Assembly (NCBI RefSeq): GCF_000769115.1
Contig: NZ_JQZV01000003.1
Span: 1 to 64,000, forward strand
DNA length: 64,000 nt
Source: Porphyromonas canoris
GTDB lineage: Bacteria > Bacteroidota > Bacteroidia > Bacteroidales > Porphyromonadaceae
Direction of reading: 5' to 3'
Below the pieces are notes generated by a model. That model had not been told where the DNA came from. It searched no databases and worked only from the letters and a program-made list of their open reading frames with translations. Below, in pieces: positions 42,752 through 52,472 of this stretch (positions within the stretch are counted from its first letter, which is position 1; every line of letters starts with the position of its first letter). The translations under genes and the position numbers were made by a program.

Positions 42752-43363
42752 TTACTTCACTATAAGTGTCTCTGCAAGAGAGAGTTTTTCTTTTGCACTC
42801 ACCTCTTCAACCGGCGCTCCGAAAGGCATCTGTGCTGTGAGTACCCATGAAGGGTCTACACCTGCAAGGGTCTTGATTTCATCGTCTATCATACCGATGT
42901 AGTGCTGAAGATTTACTCCAAAGCCAAGTACATCCAGACCCATCCATACGGCGTATTGGTGAGAGCCCTGAGTCTGTTGAGCCCAAAGAGGAAAGTTTGC
43001 AGCGTATGCGGGGAAAGATGCTTGAAGGCCTTCTGTGACAGAAGGTACATCAAAGAAAAGAATAGTGCCGACACCGCTTGCAAAAGCTTGACGTACTTTA
43101 GGTGCTGTATTAGCTTCGTACTTCTCTTGCCCCATAAACCCTATCAATGCCTTTTCTATAAGTTCCCAGTGAGCGGTATGCGCTTCTCCCGTAAGAAGTA
43201 CCATACGAACAGGTTGAGAGTTGAAAGCTGAAGGTATGTTTTGTAGAACATGACCGAGAAGGTCTTCGACGGCTTCGCGTGGAGCTACCCATTCCGGACG
43301 GATAGCATAATGAGAATGGCGATGCGAAAGGGCATCTTTAAGAGTTTCTATTTTTGTAGTCAT
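42752..43363 (-). CDS. Nitroreductase-family flavoprotein
   Basis: This FMN-dependent oxidoreductase has 203 aa. It shows the short nitroreductase fold: HRHSHYAIRPEWV near the N-terminus, IPSAFNSQPVRMVLLTGE (FMN-phosphate region), QGSHQYAVWMGLDVLGFGVN and MPFGAPVEE near the C-terminus. This layout resembles the HBN1/YodC-like group that reduces nitro compounds or quinones. The physiological substrate is unknown. It has its own promoter box at 43546 and terminator, so it is monocistronic. Confidence 0.82.
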   Translation of the reverse strand: MTTKIETLKDALSHRHSHYAIRPEWVAPREAVEDLLGHVLQNIPSAFNSQPVRMVLLTGEAHTAHWELIEKALIGFMGQEKYEANTAPKVRQAFASGVGTILFFDVPSVTEGLQASFPAYAANFPLWAQQTQGSHQYAVWMGLDVLGFGVNLQHYIGMIDDEIKTLAGVDPSWVLTAQMPFGAPVEEVSAKEKLSLAETLIVK

Positions 43364-43545
43364 ATATTCAAAAAAACCAACTAAGGTGCTATGTCTTTTT
43401 ATAAATCAAAAATTTGATTTAGTTTGTCCGCAACAATAACTAAAAACAAAACAGATATTTTGTGTAGAACCTTTGTTGGAATATTTATTGTTATTTAGAA
43501 GAACTATTTTATATGTTTTGTAATGGAAATACGGACTTCACGTTG

Positions 43546-43553
43546 CAAAGATA
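43546..43553 (-). promoter_or_regulatory. Promoter -7 box before the nitroreductase
   Basis: TATCTTTG on the minus strand, giving a 5' leader of about 175 nt before the start at 43363. No clear -33 element. Confidence 0.45.
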
Positions 43554-43614
43554 CAAAAAAATAGATTTAATGGCGCAGATATGAACGGATAAATTTATCC
43601 TCGTAGGGAGTTGC

Positions 43615-45576
43615 TTATCCAAATCTTTTTTGTATTTCTTCTGCCGTTATTTTAGAAAAGATTGTATGTCCATCAAAAGTAACTCTGGTTTCTGACAGTT
43701 TACGTAGGGAGTAGAGAAGTTTTTGTGCTTCCTGTTTTCGCAGAATAGGTGTAACTCTTTTGTGTAAAGCTTTTACCATCGAAGCAACAATCTGTTCGAG
43801 GACAATCTCTTTTGATTTCTTTTCCAAGTGCTTACTTTCATACAGTATCTGGACAAGAAGATCGGGATCTGTCGGCATTCCTTCCGGAATGGCTACCAAG
43901 CTGAATGTGTTCCCTCCCATATCGGTAAGGTCGTAGCCTACTTCACTCAATTCATCCATGTATCTGTGTAAAAGATGTGCCTCTTGAGTGTTGAGCGTGA
44001 GAAGTTCAGGGAACATCAGCGGTTGAGATACCGGCTTAGAGGCAAGAAGACGTGCCATATATTTGTGGTGCGAAATAGCTCTTGCCGCCTGATGAGCATC
44101 TATAATAGAAAGACTATCCTCATCCATAGTGATGATATATCGCTGGCGAAGGATGATGAGAGACTCTCTCTCCGGCTCATCCGACAGGCTTTCTCTCTCT
44201 TGGGGAGCAGGGGTCAGGAGCGAGTCTGTATGTGTTGTGTCGTCCGGCTTTAGGGATGAAGAGCGAGACGTGAATACGGAAGCAGCTGTCTCCGGCTCTT
44301 GTGATACGGAAGAGGAGAGGGAGGAGGTGCGCCTCTTTACTCTGATGCCGCCGGGGGGTGATGTCGTTATGCCGGAATCTTTTTCAAAGTCTTTGTAGAA
44401 GGCTTCCCATTCCACATCCTTTTCCAACTCGAAACCTCCGAAATCTTTATAGTCGTCCGGGTCGAATGAAGGGATATAGTCCGTGTTTTCTCCTCCGATG
44501 TTGGGTTCTACCAACTCGTTATCGGAAAGAGATTTATAGTTCGGAATGTCTATCTTGTCTTGAGTGAAGTCTATGGCATGCGCCACTGCTCCTTTCATGA
44601 GCGTCTCTCGAAGGACGGTATTGAGTATCTGCCCGATATAGGTTTCGTTCTCGAACTTTATTTCGGTCTTAGTCGGGTGGATATTTACGTCTATTGAGGA
44701 GGGATCGACATAGAGGTAGATAAAGTAGTCTGGCATATCTCCCGATGGAATCATTCCCTCATAAGCATTCATGAGCATCCGATGAAAGTAGGAGTGCTTC
44801 ATGAATCGGTCATTTACAAAGAAGTATTGCTGCGCTCCTCTTTTACGGCATTCGGATGGTGCGCTTGTGAATCCGCAAATGCGGACAAGAGGAGTCTCGG
44901 CTTCTATCTTGAGTATTTTGCTCTCCAGTCTGTGCCCGAAGAGGTCGAGGAGACGCTTTTTGAGTTCGCCCGGATGGTAGTCGAAGATAACCTTTTCCTG
45001 ATGCAAGAGGCGAAATCTGATCTGTGGGCAGACTGCGGCAATACGGTATATTTCGGTCTGTATGCGCCTGAACTCAGTGTCGTTGGTCTTTAGAAACTTG
45101 CGGCGAGCCGGTATCTCGTGAAAGATGTTCTTTACCGAGAAGATGGATCCGGGGGGACAAGTGGCTATCTCGTTGGAGATAACCCGACCTCCTTTGAGCT
45201 CTATGCGCACACCGGTATCTTCATCGTGTTGGCGGGTGATAAGCTCCACCTCTGCCACGGCTGCTATCGAGGGCAATGCCTCTCCCCGAAAGCCCATAGT
45301 ACAAAGGCGGAAGAGGTCATCGGCTGTCTTTATCTTGCTGGTGGCGTGTCTCTCGAAAGCCATTCGGGCATCTATGGGAGACATCCCTTTCCCGTTGTCT
45401 ATAACGCGGAGAAGGGTGCGCCCGGCATCCAAGACTTCTATCTCTATCTCTGTGGCTCCTGCATCTATACTGTTTTCGACCAACTCCTTTATGACAGATG
45501 CGGGTCGTTGTATGACCTCTCCCGCAGCTATCTGGTTGGCAATATTATCGGGCAGAAGATTGATGACATTCTTCAT
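43615..45576 (-). CDS. mutL: DNA mismatch repair protein MutL
   Basis: A 653-aa protein that couples MutS recognition to strand removal. The N-terminal GHKL ATPase shows LPDNIANQIAAGEVIQRPAS, ELVENSIDAGATEI and GFRGEALPSIAAVAEVEL. A long, Ser-rich linker (about 370-450) joins it to the C-terminal dimerization domain. The endonuclease motif DQHA(x)2E(x)4E is not present (IDAHQAARAISHHK in its place), nor a CPHGRP motif (FDGHTIF instead), so it should lack latent nuclease activity. It is the last gene of the minus-strand run from mlaE. Confidence 0.95.
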   Translation of the reverse strand: MKNVINLLPDNIANQIAAGEVIQRPASVIKELVENSIDAGATEIEIEVLDAGRTLLRVIDNGKGMSPIDARMAFERHATSKIKTADDLFRLCTMGFRGEALPSIAAVAEVELITRQHDEDTGVRIELKGGRVISNEIATCPPGSIFSVKNIFHEIPARRKFLKTNDTEFRRIQTEIYRIAAVCPQIRFRLLHQEKVIFDYHPGELKKRLLDLFGHRLESKILKIEAETPLVRICGFTSAPSECRKRGAQQYFFVNDRFMKHSYFHRMLMNAYEGMIPSGDMPDYFIYLYVDPSSIDVNIHPTKTEIKFENETYIGQILNTVLRETLMKGAVAHAIDFTQDKIDIPNYKSLSDNELVEPNIGGENTDYIPSFDPDDYKDFGGFELEKDVEWEAFYKDFEKDSGITTSPPGGIRVKRRTSSLSSSVSQEPETAASVFTSRSSSLKPDDTTHTDSLLTPAPQERESLSDEPERESLIILRQRYIITMDEDSLSIIDAHQAARAISHHKYMARLLASKPVSQPLMFPELLTLNTQEAHLLHRYMDELSEVGYDLTDMGGNTFSLVAIPEGMPTDPDLLVQILYESKHLEKKSKEIVLEQIVASMVKALHKRVTPILRKQEAQKLLYSLRKLSETRVTFDGHTIFSKITAEEIQKRFG

Positions 45577-45585
45577 ACAGCAGAT

Positions 45586-45894
45586 CTATCTGTAATATAG
45601 GACGTAAAAGAGCACAGCAAGCACCACAAGAAGAAGAAGCATCCACCAGTTGGACTTTGCACGGCTCTCCTTGCTCTGTCCCTTGTTTTTACTGCGTTGG
45701 AGATGCTTGGACTGTTTGGAGATAGAGCCTTCGATGAGATCTTTATAGTCTTCCGCAGAAAGAGAAGCCTCGTCTCCGTTCAGCTCTCTCTGGATGCGTC
45801 TTACGCGCTTTTCCAGCTCCTGCTTCCTGACATCTGTATAGATGTAGGAGTATCTGAAGGTCTTCGGCTTTTGAGGATTGAAAAAAGATTTCAT
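45586..45894 (-). CDS. Small C-tail membrane protein between ostA and mutL
   Basis: A 102-aa protein. A basic, hydrophilic body (about 1-80, with a helix rich in Glu, Arg and Lys: RKQELEKRVRRIQREL) is followed by one hydrophobic C-terminal helix (about 83-99, WWMLLLLVVLAVLFYVLYY). The gaps are 2 nt to the ostA stop and 9 nt to the mutL start, so it is certainly co-transcribed. I do not recognise a function. The topology resembles tail-anchored proteins of envelope assembly, but that is only suggestive. Confidence 0.7.
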   Translation of the reverse strand: MKSFFNPQKPKTFRYSYIYTDVRKQELEKRVRRIQRELNGDEASLSAEDYKDLIEGSISKQSKHLQRSKNKGQSKESRAKSNWWMLLLLVVLAVLFYVLYYR

Positions 45895-45896
45895 GG

Positions 45897-47567
45897 TTAA
45901 GATTCTTCTTCTCTGTTAGTAATATTGAGAGACTCTGTTCCGGAGCTTTCTTCTTTCTTCTCTTTATCTTCTTTCTTGCCTCTGTTTGGGGTTGTCCGGA
46001 AAATATCTTTCGGAAAGAGCGGACGTCCGGTAGCAAACCAGAAGAAGTTTGGGAAGTTGTAATTTTTACTTTCTACAAGGAAAATAGGATTGACGATGCC
46101 TTTTGTCTTTTCAAGGAAAGAGATAGACTCCAACTCCTCTTTCTGGAACAGCATCAGTATGGATGCGCTCTGAACGCGAACCTGAGAGGAGACAACAGAG
46201 TCTCCTTCTACGGTATAGTAGATGGTTTCAGCGTTTCCACTGGTTCGGACAGAGTCCATCTTGTTGTCATTAAAATAGGCAAGGATTTCGTTTCCAACCA
46301 TTTGGTTATAGAAGAGATCCTCGGTCAGCTCCATGGAGACCAACGCATTGTTCGAGATCTGTGCCTTGTACGGGTTGCCGTCTTTCATGAACAGACGAAT
46401 GGTGTCTCCCGATATTTGTGAACTGTCGCTCCATATAATGGGCTTGCCCAGAAGGTTCAAAACGGAGTCTTTGGAGCGGTAAAGGAGAGTGTCGGACACG
46501 GCTTGAACATCCTTTCGATATATCCGAACATTCTCCAAGCCCTTTACAATGTCTCCGTTGATGGTGTCTCGTATCAGCTGCATCTCCAATGCGTGCGCCC
46601 AAAGCGTGTCTTTGGAGGAGAAGTCCATCACGTAAGCGTTGTCTCTTGCCAAGCCTTTGCCTTCCTTCTCGTGGTACTCCGCATATTCTCCATGTAGCGA
46701 TACGTTTTCGGCTGTATCTTTCAGCTCTACATTCCCGAAGAGCTTTGCCAGAGATTCGCTACGGCTATACACCATGGAGTCTCCCGTAGCGGTGCGAGAG
46801 CCTGAATAGAGTTTGCTCTTGTCCAAAAGGTAAGCGATGTCTCTTTGAGTATCATATACTCCTTTGGAGGTAAGGATATATCCGCTGTCTCCTACGATGC
46901 GAGAGGGGCTTTTAATGTCTGCAACCTTAGTCTCCGTATTGTAAAAGAGCTTGTCGGAATAGAGTGTGAAGTTGGGGTTTTCCAGCTTCACATCAAATTT
47001 GAATATGGCTGTCTTGTTGTCCGTATAGTACTCTCCGTACTGGGAAGTGAGTGTGTTCAGCGAGTCCACTATGGTCCCTCCCTCGAAGTAGTAGCCCAAA
47101 CCGATGTTTCTGTCGTAGTCCAAACTGTCGGTAAAGAGGGTATTCTCTCCGTGTCGCATGATCACATTGCCACGCAAACGAGCTATCAGGTTGATGCCAT
47201 CGTAGTCGAGATAGTTGCAGGTAATGTGCAGAGAGTCTCCTTGAATGATATGAACATTCCCGAAAGACTCTATGGCGTTGCGCTGTTCGTACAACAATGC
47301 ACTGTCGCACTTCATTACTGCTCCTTTATGATAGAAGTTGACATCCCCCGTGAATATCTTTGCATCCGGATTGATATCCCTATCGTACCACAATCGTCTG
47401 GCTTCCGCCTCTATCTTCTCTACCTCCTGATTCTTTTTTTGTTGGGGCGGAGGGTTTTGATAATAGGGCAACAGAGCGGAGGATGAACGCAATGTCGCAC
47501 CACCCACACCTATGATAAAGAAAGCGGCTATACAGCAAAAAACGATCTGTCTTACTCTTTTATCCAT
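45897..47567 (-). CDS. OstA/LptA-like LPS transport protein
   Basis: A 556-aa periplasmic protein. An N-terminal signal or anchor (about 7-30) is followed by repeated beta-strand units typical of the OstA/LptA jelly-roll (KIFTGDVNFYHKGAVMKCDS, IQGDSLHITCNYLDYDG, LRGNVIMRHGENTLFTDSLD, LFGNVELKDTAENVSLHG). LptA proteins carry LPS across the periplasm. This long form is typical of Bacteroidota. The C-terminus (about 515-556) is a charged Lys/Glu tail. It overlaps the upstream ppiC gene by 16 nt. Confidence 0.88.
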   Translation of the reverse strand: MDKRVRQIVFCCIAAFFIIGVGGATLRSSSALLPYYQNPPPQQKKNQEVEKIEAEARRLWYDRDINPDAKIFTGDVNFYHKGAVMKCDSALLYEQRNAIESFGNVHIIQGDSLHITCNYLDYDGINLIARLRGNVIMRHGENTLFTDSLDYDRNIGLGYYFEGGTIVDSLNTLTSQYGEYYTDNKTAIFKFDVKLENPNFTLYSDKLFYNTETKVADIKSPSRIVGDSGYILTSKGVYDTQRDIAYLLDKSKLYSGSRTATGDSMVYSRSESLAKLFGNVELKDTAENVSLHGEYAEYHEKEGKGLARDNAYVMDFSSKDTLWAHALEMQLIRDTINGDIVKGLENVRIYRKDVQAVSDTLLYRSKDSVLNLLGKPIIWSDSSQISGDTIRLFMKDGNPYKAQISNNALVSMELTEDLFYNQMVGNEILAYFNDNKMDSVRTSGNAETIYYTVEGDSVVSSQVRVQSASILMLFQKEELESISFLEKTKGIVNPIFLVESKNYNFPNFFWFATGRPLFPKDIFRTTPNRGKKEDKEKKEESSGTESLNITNREEES

Positions 47568-48931
47568 CCCGGGTAGATGAATTTACAATGACGCCACTTA
47601 GGATTTATCTTAATGTATGTCTCTGCTTGCTTCTCTTGGATCCATTTGTTCAGAGCCTGTTGTTGTTTCTCTCGCAAGACAAAGTCTTTGATGATCTGGA
47701 AGTCCTGAGACACGTTTGCTCTGTGTCCCGGATTGCGTTTGCGCAGCTTCACAATAGCCACAACCGTATTGCCATCCTTATCTTCCAAAGTAAACGGCTG
47801 TGACACTTCTCCTTCTTTCATTTTGCTGACGATAGGACCGATCTCCTGTGGAAGATCTTCCATTTGGAATTGGGCTGTACCTTGAAGGTGTCCGGAGCCG
47901 GATGCTTTGTTGTTTACCATGACGCCGCTATTGTTTCGCGTATCTTCGTCATAAGAGAGATACCTTGCGGCATCTGCGAAAGAGAGGGAGTCTACGGCTA
48001 TTTTGTGAGCGATGGAGTCGAGTCTGGCTGTTGCAGCGGTAACTGCTTCTTCGGAGGGTGAAGGGCGAAGCATGATGTGGCGTACGTTCACAAGATCGCC
48101 TTTCTTCTCGATAAACTGCATGATGTGATAGCCATATCTCGTCTGTACTATGCGGGAAACCTTTTTGGGATCCATGGAGAAAGCAACATTTGCAAACTCC
48201 GGTTCCAACTCCGCTTTACCATAGAACCCAAGCTCTCCGCCCTTTAGAGCCGAGCCTTTATCCTGGGAATAGAGTCGGGCCAATAGTGAAAAGTCTCTCT
48301 TGCCGGCATTGACTTCCGCTGCGTACAACCGAAGTTTTGCTTTGATTTTATCTATCTCCTCTACGGACACTTTGGGTTTGATGGTTACGATCTGTACCTC
48401 TACCGTTTCCGGCATAAAGGGAAGAGAGTCTTTGTTTACCTTTTCATAGAAACGATTAACCTCGGACGGAGATACCTTTATATTGCCCATGATGGTCTGT
48501 TGTACCTGTTGCACCACAGACTCTTCCCGTAGTGCCTTGCGACGCTCTTCACGTATCTGGGAGATGGTTCTGCCTAAAAGCTCTTCGAGTCTTTCTTTTC
48601 CTCCCACTTCGTTGATCTTTTGGCTGATCCAGCGTTCGGCTGCCTGAATCACCATAGACTCGTTCGGGGAGATACTGTCTATCTTTGCCTGTCTCAAGAA
48701 CAGCTTCTGTATCGCCATCTGTTCGGGAATAAAGCACATCGGATCGCCATCCACTTTTGATCCGCTCTGCTTTAGGTATATGAGCTGATTCTCTATATCG
48801 GATAGCAGGATTGTCTCATCTCCCACCACCCAAGCTATTTCATCTATTATTGTTCTCTTTTGAGCATGGAGTTGCAGTGAAAAAAGCATAGAGACACCGA
48901 GGCTCCACATTATCCATTTCAGTGTTTTCAT
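47552..48931 (-). CDS. SurA-like periplasmic peptidyl-prolyl isomerase
   Basis: A 459-aa PpiC/parvulin protein with a signal peptide (ending LQLHAQ). A SurA-N-like helical chaperone domain (about 25-170) contains AWVVGDETILLSDIENQLIY. Two parvulin domains follow, with DFSLLARLYSQDKGSALKGG and ELEPEFANVAFSMDPKKVSR in the first and VRHIMLRPSPSE in the second. Such proteins escort outer-membrane proteins. Its position directly before ostA, with overlapping ends, points to a shared envelope-biogenesis transcript. Confidence 0.87.
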   Translation of the reverse strand: MKTLKWIMWSLGVSMLFSLQLHAQKRTIIDEIAWVVGDETILLSDIENQLIYLKQSGSKVDGDPMCFIPEQMAIQKLFLRQAKIDSISPNESMVIQAAERWISQKINEVGGKERLEELLGRTISQIREERRKALREESVVQQVQQTIMGNIKVSPSEVNRFYEKVNKDSLPFMPETVEVQIVTIKPKVSVEEIDKIKAKLRLYAAEVNAGKRDFSLLARLYSQDKGSALKGGELGFYGKAELEPEFANVAFSMDPKKVSRIVQTRYGYHIMQFIEKKGDLVNVRHIMLRPSPSEEAVTAATARLDSIAHKIAVDSLSFADAARYLSYDEDTRNNSGVMVNNKASGSGHLQGTAQFQMEDLPQEIGPIVSKMKEGEVSQPFTLEDKDGNTVVAIVKLRKRNPGHRANVSQDFQIIKDFVLREKQQQALNKWIQEKQAETYIKINPKWRHCKFIYPGWIKE

Positions 48932-48955
48932 TATCTCTTAGTATGGGATTTTCTA

Positions 48956-50668
48956 TTAGTTTATCTTTTTGCTCCAAGTATCTTTTAGCGATACGGTGCG
49001 GTTAAAGACCTTTTTATCCGGTGTGCTATCCGGGTCTACATTGAAGTATCCAATGCGTTGGAACTGGAAGTGTTGCAGGGGTTGGGCATCTGCCAAATAC
49101 TTTTCCGCTTTGGCATTGGTAATGATCTTCAACGAGTCCGGATTGAGATAATCTCTGAAATCTTCAATCTTAGGATCCGACGGATTCTCTACCGTAAAGA
49201 GTCTGTCATACAGACGCACTTCGACGTCAATACAATCATCAACGGCAACCCAGTGCAATGTCCCTTTCACTTTTCGGTTTGAAGTATCCGATCCACTCCT
49301 GCTGCTTGGATCATACTCCGCATATACCTCTACCACCTTGCCTGTTTCGTCCTTCTTGCAGCCGGTACAGGTAACGATGTATCCGTTTTTAAGACGCACA
49401 TCTTGCCCCGGAGTCATACGGAAATACTTCTTTGGCGCATTTTCCATAAAGTCTTCCTGCTCTATGTACAACTCGCGTGCAAAAGTTACCGTATGGGTTG
49501 TGGAGTTTGGATCTTCCGGATTGTCTATGGCGACCATCTCCTCTTTCTTATCCTCCGGATAGTTGGTGATGATCAGCTTAACGGGGTTCAGCACCACGCT
49601 TACACGAGTAGCATGCTTGTTCAGATCCTCTCTTACCGCATACTCCAACAGTCCTACATCTACCACCCCTTCGTATTTGGTGTATCCGATTCTGTCTATA
49701 AAGTTTCGGATGGATTCGGGTGTATATCCTCTTCTTCTAAGCCCCGTGATGGTCGGCATACGAGGATCGTCCCATCCCTTAACGGCTTTCTCCTGTACGA
49801 GTTGAAGCAGTTTGCGCTTACTCATCATCGTATATGTGAGGTTGAGACGGTTGAACTCATACTGACGAGGGCGATAATCGCTCTTCATGAGCAGGTCTAT
49901 GAAGTAGTCGTAAAGCGGTCTGTGCACAACAAACTCCAGCGTACATATCGAGTGAGTAACACCTTCAAAATAGTCGCACTGTCCATGAGCAAAGTCGTAC
50001 ATAGGATAAACCTTCCAAGCCGTACCCGTACGATGATGAGGAACATTGATGATGCGATAGATGATCGGATCCCTGAAGTGCATGTTGGAATGCGCCATAT
50101 CTATCTTTGCTCTCAGTGTCAGAGAACCTTCCGGAAACTCTCCTTTGTTCATTCTTCTAAATAGATCCAAACTCTCTTCCACGGGTCTGTCGCGGAACGG
50201 GCTGTTTATACCCGGAGTGGTTGGAGTGCCTTTTTGAGCGGCTATCTGCTCTGCAGACTGCTCCTCGACGTAGGCGTGCCCCTTTTTGATAAGATCTTCG
50301 GCGAAGTCGTACAACTGTTGGAAGTAGTCCGATGCGTAGAAGATTTCTCCCCATTTGAATCCAAGCCACTCTATATCCTCTTTTATGGCATCCACATACT
50401 CCACATCTTCCTTTATCGGATTGGTGTCATCGAATCTGAGATTGCAGATACCATTATACTTTTCAGCGATACCGAAGTCTATACAGATCGCTTTGGCATG
50501 ACCGATATGAAGGTAACCATTGGGCTCCGGAGGGAATCGGGTCTGTATGCGACCGTCGTGTAGTCCTTCCCTTATATCTTTTTCTACTATGGCTTCGATG
50601 AAGTTCAGCGATTTTCCTTCTCCGCTTTCCATCTTGGTGTTTCCTGCTACGCTGTCATGTGTGTTCAT
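48956..50668 (-). CDS. glnS: Glutaminyl-tRNA synthetase
   Basis: This class I synthetase has 570 aa. The HIGH motif is PPEPNGYLHIGHAKA and the KMSKS-like motif is MMSKRKL. FDDTNPIKEDVEYVDAI, GVTHSICTLEF and RMPTITGLRRRGYTPESI are GlnRS signatures. The N-terminal 20 residues before the core are an extra leader. It lies in the minus-strand run between mlaF (40 nt gap) and the ppiC gene (24 nt gap). Confidence 0.97.
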   Translation of the reverse strand: MNTHDSVAGNTKMESGEGKSLNFIEAIVEKDIREGLHDGRIQTRFPPEPNGYLHIGHAKAICIDFGIAEKYNGICNLRFDDTNPIKEDVEYVDAIKEDIEWLGFKWGEIFYASDYFQQLYDFAEDLIKKGHAYVEEQSAEQIAAQKGTPTTPGINSPFRDRPVEESLDLFRRMNKGEFPEGSLTLRAKIDMAHSNMHFRDPIIYRIINVPHHRTGTAWKVYPMYDFAHGQCDYFEGVTHSICTLEFVVHRPLYDYFIDLLMKSDYRPRQYEFNRLNLTYTMMSKRKLLQLVQEKAVKGWDDPRMPTITGLRRRGYTPESIRNFIDRIGYTKYEGVVDVGLLEYAVREDLNKHATRVSVVLNPVKLIITNYPEDKKEEMVAIDNPEDPNSTTHTVTFARELYIEQEDFMENAPKKYFRMTPGQDVRLKNGYIVTCTGCKKDETGKVVEVYAEYDPSSRSGSDTSNRKVKGTLHWVAVDDCIDVEVRLYDRLFTVENPSDPKIEDFRDYLNPDSLKIITNAKAEKYLADAQPLQHFQFQRIGYFNVDPDSTPDKKVFNRTVSLKDTWSKKIN

Positions 50669-50708
50669 ACTATATCTCCTTATGGTATTTCTCTATTGTT
50701 TTATGTCA

Positions 50709-51437
50709 TTATTCTTTGTTCACGAAAACAAACTGCTTGAGTCTTTCGTTGTTCGAGTTCATGATATCCTTTCCTCTCCCTTCCCACTCGATGCGTCCGC
50801 GATGAACGAATATCACTTTCTCGCCCAACTTCTCCAGCGAATTCATATCATGAGTGTTGATGATAGTAGTCATGCCGGACTCGTGAGTGATTTCGAGCAG
50901 AAGATCATCTATAACCGAAGAGGTCTGCGGATCCAGTCCGGAGTTTGGCTCATCGCAGAAAAGGTATTTCGGTTTAAGGGCTATGGCTCTGGCTATGGCT
51001 GCGCGCTTCATCATCCCACCACTTACTTCGGCAGGGTATTTCTTGCCTGCATCCACCATCTTAACCCTGGCAAGACACTCTTTTGCCACATTTATCCGTT
51101 GGGCTTTGGGCAGTGGGGAGAACATATCGAGCGGAAACATCACATTCTCCAGTATCGTCATGCTGTCGAACAGAGCCGACCCCTGAAAGAGCATACCCAC
51201 CTCTTGTCTCAGCTTCTTCATTTCGTTCTCCGAAAGGTTATAGATAGAGTTGCCATCGTATAGCACCTCGCCTTTGTCCGGGAACACAAGCCCTACGATG
51301 CTTTTCAGCAGTACAGTCTTTCCGGCACCGCTTTTGCCTATTATCAGAGACGTTTTGCCGGACTCGAAAGTAGCGGATATGCCTCTCAACACATCCTTTC
51401 CGCCAAAAGATTTTTGTACGTTTTTTATCTCTATCAT
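50709..51437 (-). CDS. mlaF: ABC transporter ATP-binding protein, MlaF type
   Basis: A 242-aa ATPase of the lipid-asymmetry/Mce transporter. Walker A is IGKSGAGKTVLL, the signature region reads EVSGGMMKRAAIARAIAL (a Mla-type LSGGM variant), Walker B is KYLFCDEPNSGLDPQTS, and the H loop is TIINTHDMNS. It works with the MlaE permease encoded 30 nt upstream, moving phospholipids between membranes. The Mce-domain partner (MlaD) is not in the window. Confidence 0.9.
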   Translation of the reverse strand: MIEIKNVQKSFGGKDVLRGISATFESGKTSLIIGKSGAGKTVLLKSIVGLVFPDKGEVLYDGNSIYNLSENEMKKLRQEVGMLFQGSALFDSMTILENVMFPLDMFSPLPKAQRINVAKECLARVKMVDAGKKYPAEVSGGMMKRAAIARAIALKPKYLFCDEPNSGLDPQTSSVIDDLLLEITHESGMTTIINTHDMNSLEKLGEKVIFVHRGRIEWEGRGKDIMNSNNERLKQFVFVNKE

Positions 51438-51467
51438 CTCTATTCGGATTCTAACGTTTTAGCTCTT

Positions 51468-52223
51468 CTATACCAGCATGAGTTGGGTCAGGAGCAAGTC
51501 TGCCACAAGGATCATGATGCTGCTCGATACCACCGCTTTGGTACTTGCCTTGCCCACTTCCAATGCTCCTCCCTTTACAAAGTATCCGTAAAACGCGGCT
51601 ATGGAAGCGATGAGAAATACATACACTTCGCTCTTGACCATGGAGTAGAAGAGGTAATAAGGCTCGAAAAGATACTGGATCCCCTGAATGTATGCACTGA
51701 TAGGCATTTCCGGATTGATGCTGCAAGCGATATAGCCACCGATGATACCGGTAAACATACTTATCAAGACCAATACCGGAACGAAGAGCATGATACCTAC
51801 AATCTTCGGAAGAATCAAGAAGTTGGCAGAGTTTATCCCCATTATTTCTATCGCGTCTATCTGCTCCGATACACGCATTGTTCCTATCTCACTGGCAACG
51901 CTACTGCCTATCTTGCCTGCGAGGATAAGGCACATCACGGTGGAAGAAAATTCCAACAGCACTATCTCTCTCGTTGTGAACCCGATGGTAAACTTGGGTA
52001 TCAGAGGCGATGTGAGGTTCAGTCCCAACTGAATGGTTATTACAGCTCCGATGAAGAAAGATATAATGATGACGATCCAAAGAGAATCATATCCCAGCTT
52101 GTACATCTCCTTCAGCATCTCCCGAAGGAACATACGAAACTTGTCAGGCCTCTCAAAAACCCGCTTCATCAGCAAGAAGTATTGTCCTACTTCTTCTATC
52201 TTTTTTTTTAGTAAGCCAAGCAT
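51468..52223 (-). CDS. mlaE: MlaE-type lipid ABC permease
   Basis: A 251-aa membrane protein of the MlaE/Mce permease family. About six hydrophobic segments are visible; GKIGSSVASEIGTMRVSEQI followed by DAIEIMGINSANFLILPKI is the family's cytoplasmic signature loop. The start at 52223 (MLGLLKKKIEEVGQYF) is preferred to the longer frame from 52343, whose N-terminus is atypical and crosses the promoter box at 52272. It heads the long minus-strand run mlaE-mlaF-glnS-ppiC-ostA-(45586)-mutL. Confidence 0.9.
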   Translation of the reverse strand: MLGLLKKKIEEVGQYFLLMKRVFERPDKFRMFLREMLKEMYKLGYDSLWIVIIISFFIGAVITIQLGLNLTSPLIPKFTIGFTTREIVLLEFSSTVMCLILAGKIGSSVASEIGTMRVSEQIDAIEIMGINSANFLILPKIVGIMLFVPVLVLISMFTGIIGGYIACSINPEMPISAYIQGIQYLFEPYYLFYSMVKSEVYVFLIASIAAFYGYFVKGGALEVGKASTKAVVSSSIMILVADLLLTQLMLV

Positions 52224-52271
52224 CTGTTCTCTCTTACAACTTTCCTTGTTTGCAATTCGGTATTCAACAAG

Positions 52272-52279
52272 CAAATATA
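52272..52279 (-). promoter_or_regulatory. Promoter -7 box of the mlaE-mutL run
   Basis: TATATTTG on the minus strand, 49 nt before the start at 52223. It may drive all seven genes down to mutL. Confidence 0.45.
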
Positions 52280-52472
52280 CAGAAAAAACAGCTTTCCGGT
52301 GCTTTACATACATCATTCCGGAAATAGGATCGTGCAAAGCCACATTGTATTGCCCTCTTTAGGGAGCTCTTTCTGTCCGGCAACTCTTATGGTATGGCTG
52401 CCGGCAGGATGCTTGCAGGAGATCCGGCCTTTTTTGTCCTATTTTATTCAGACCTCGTCGGGAGTTTTATTT

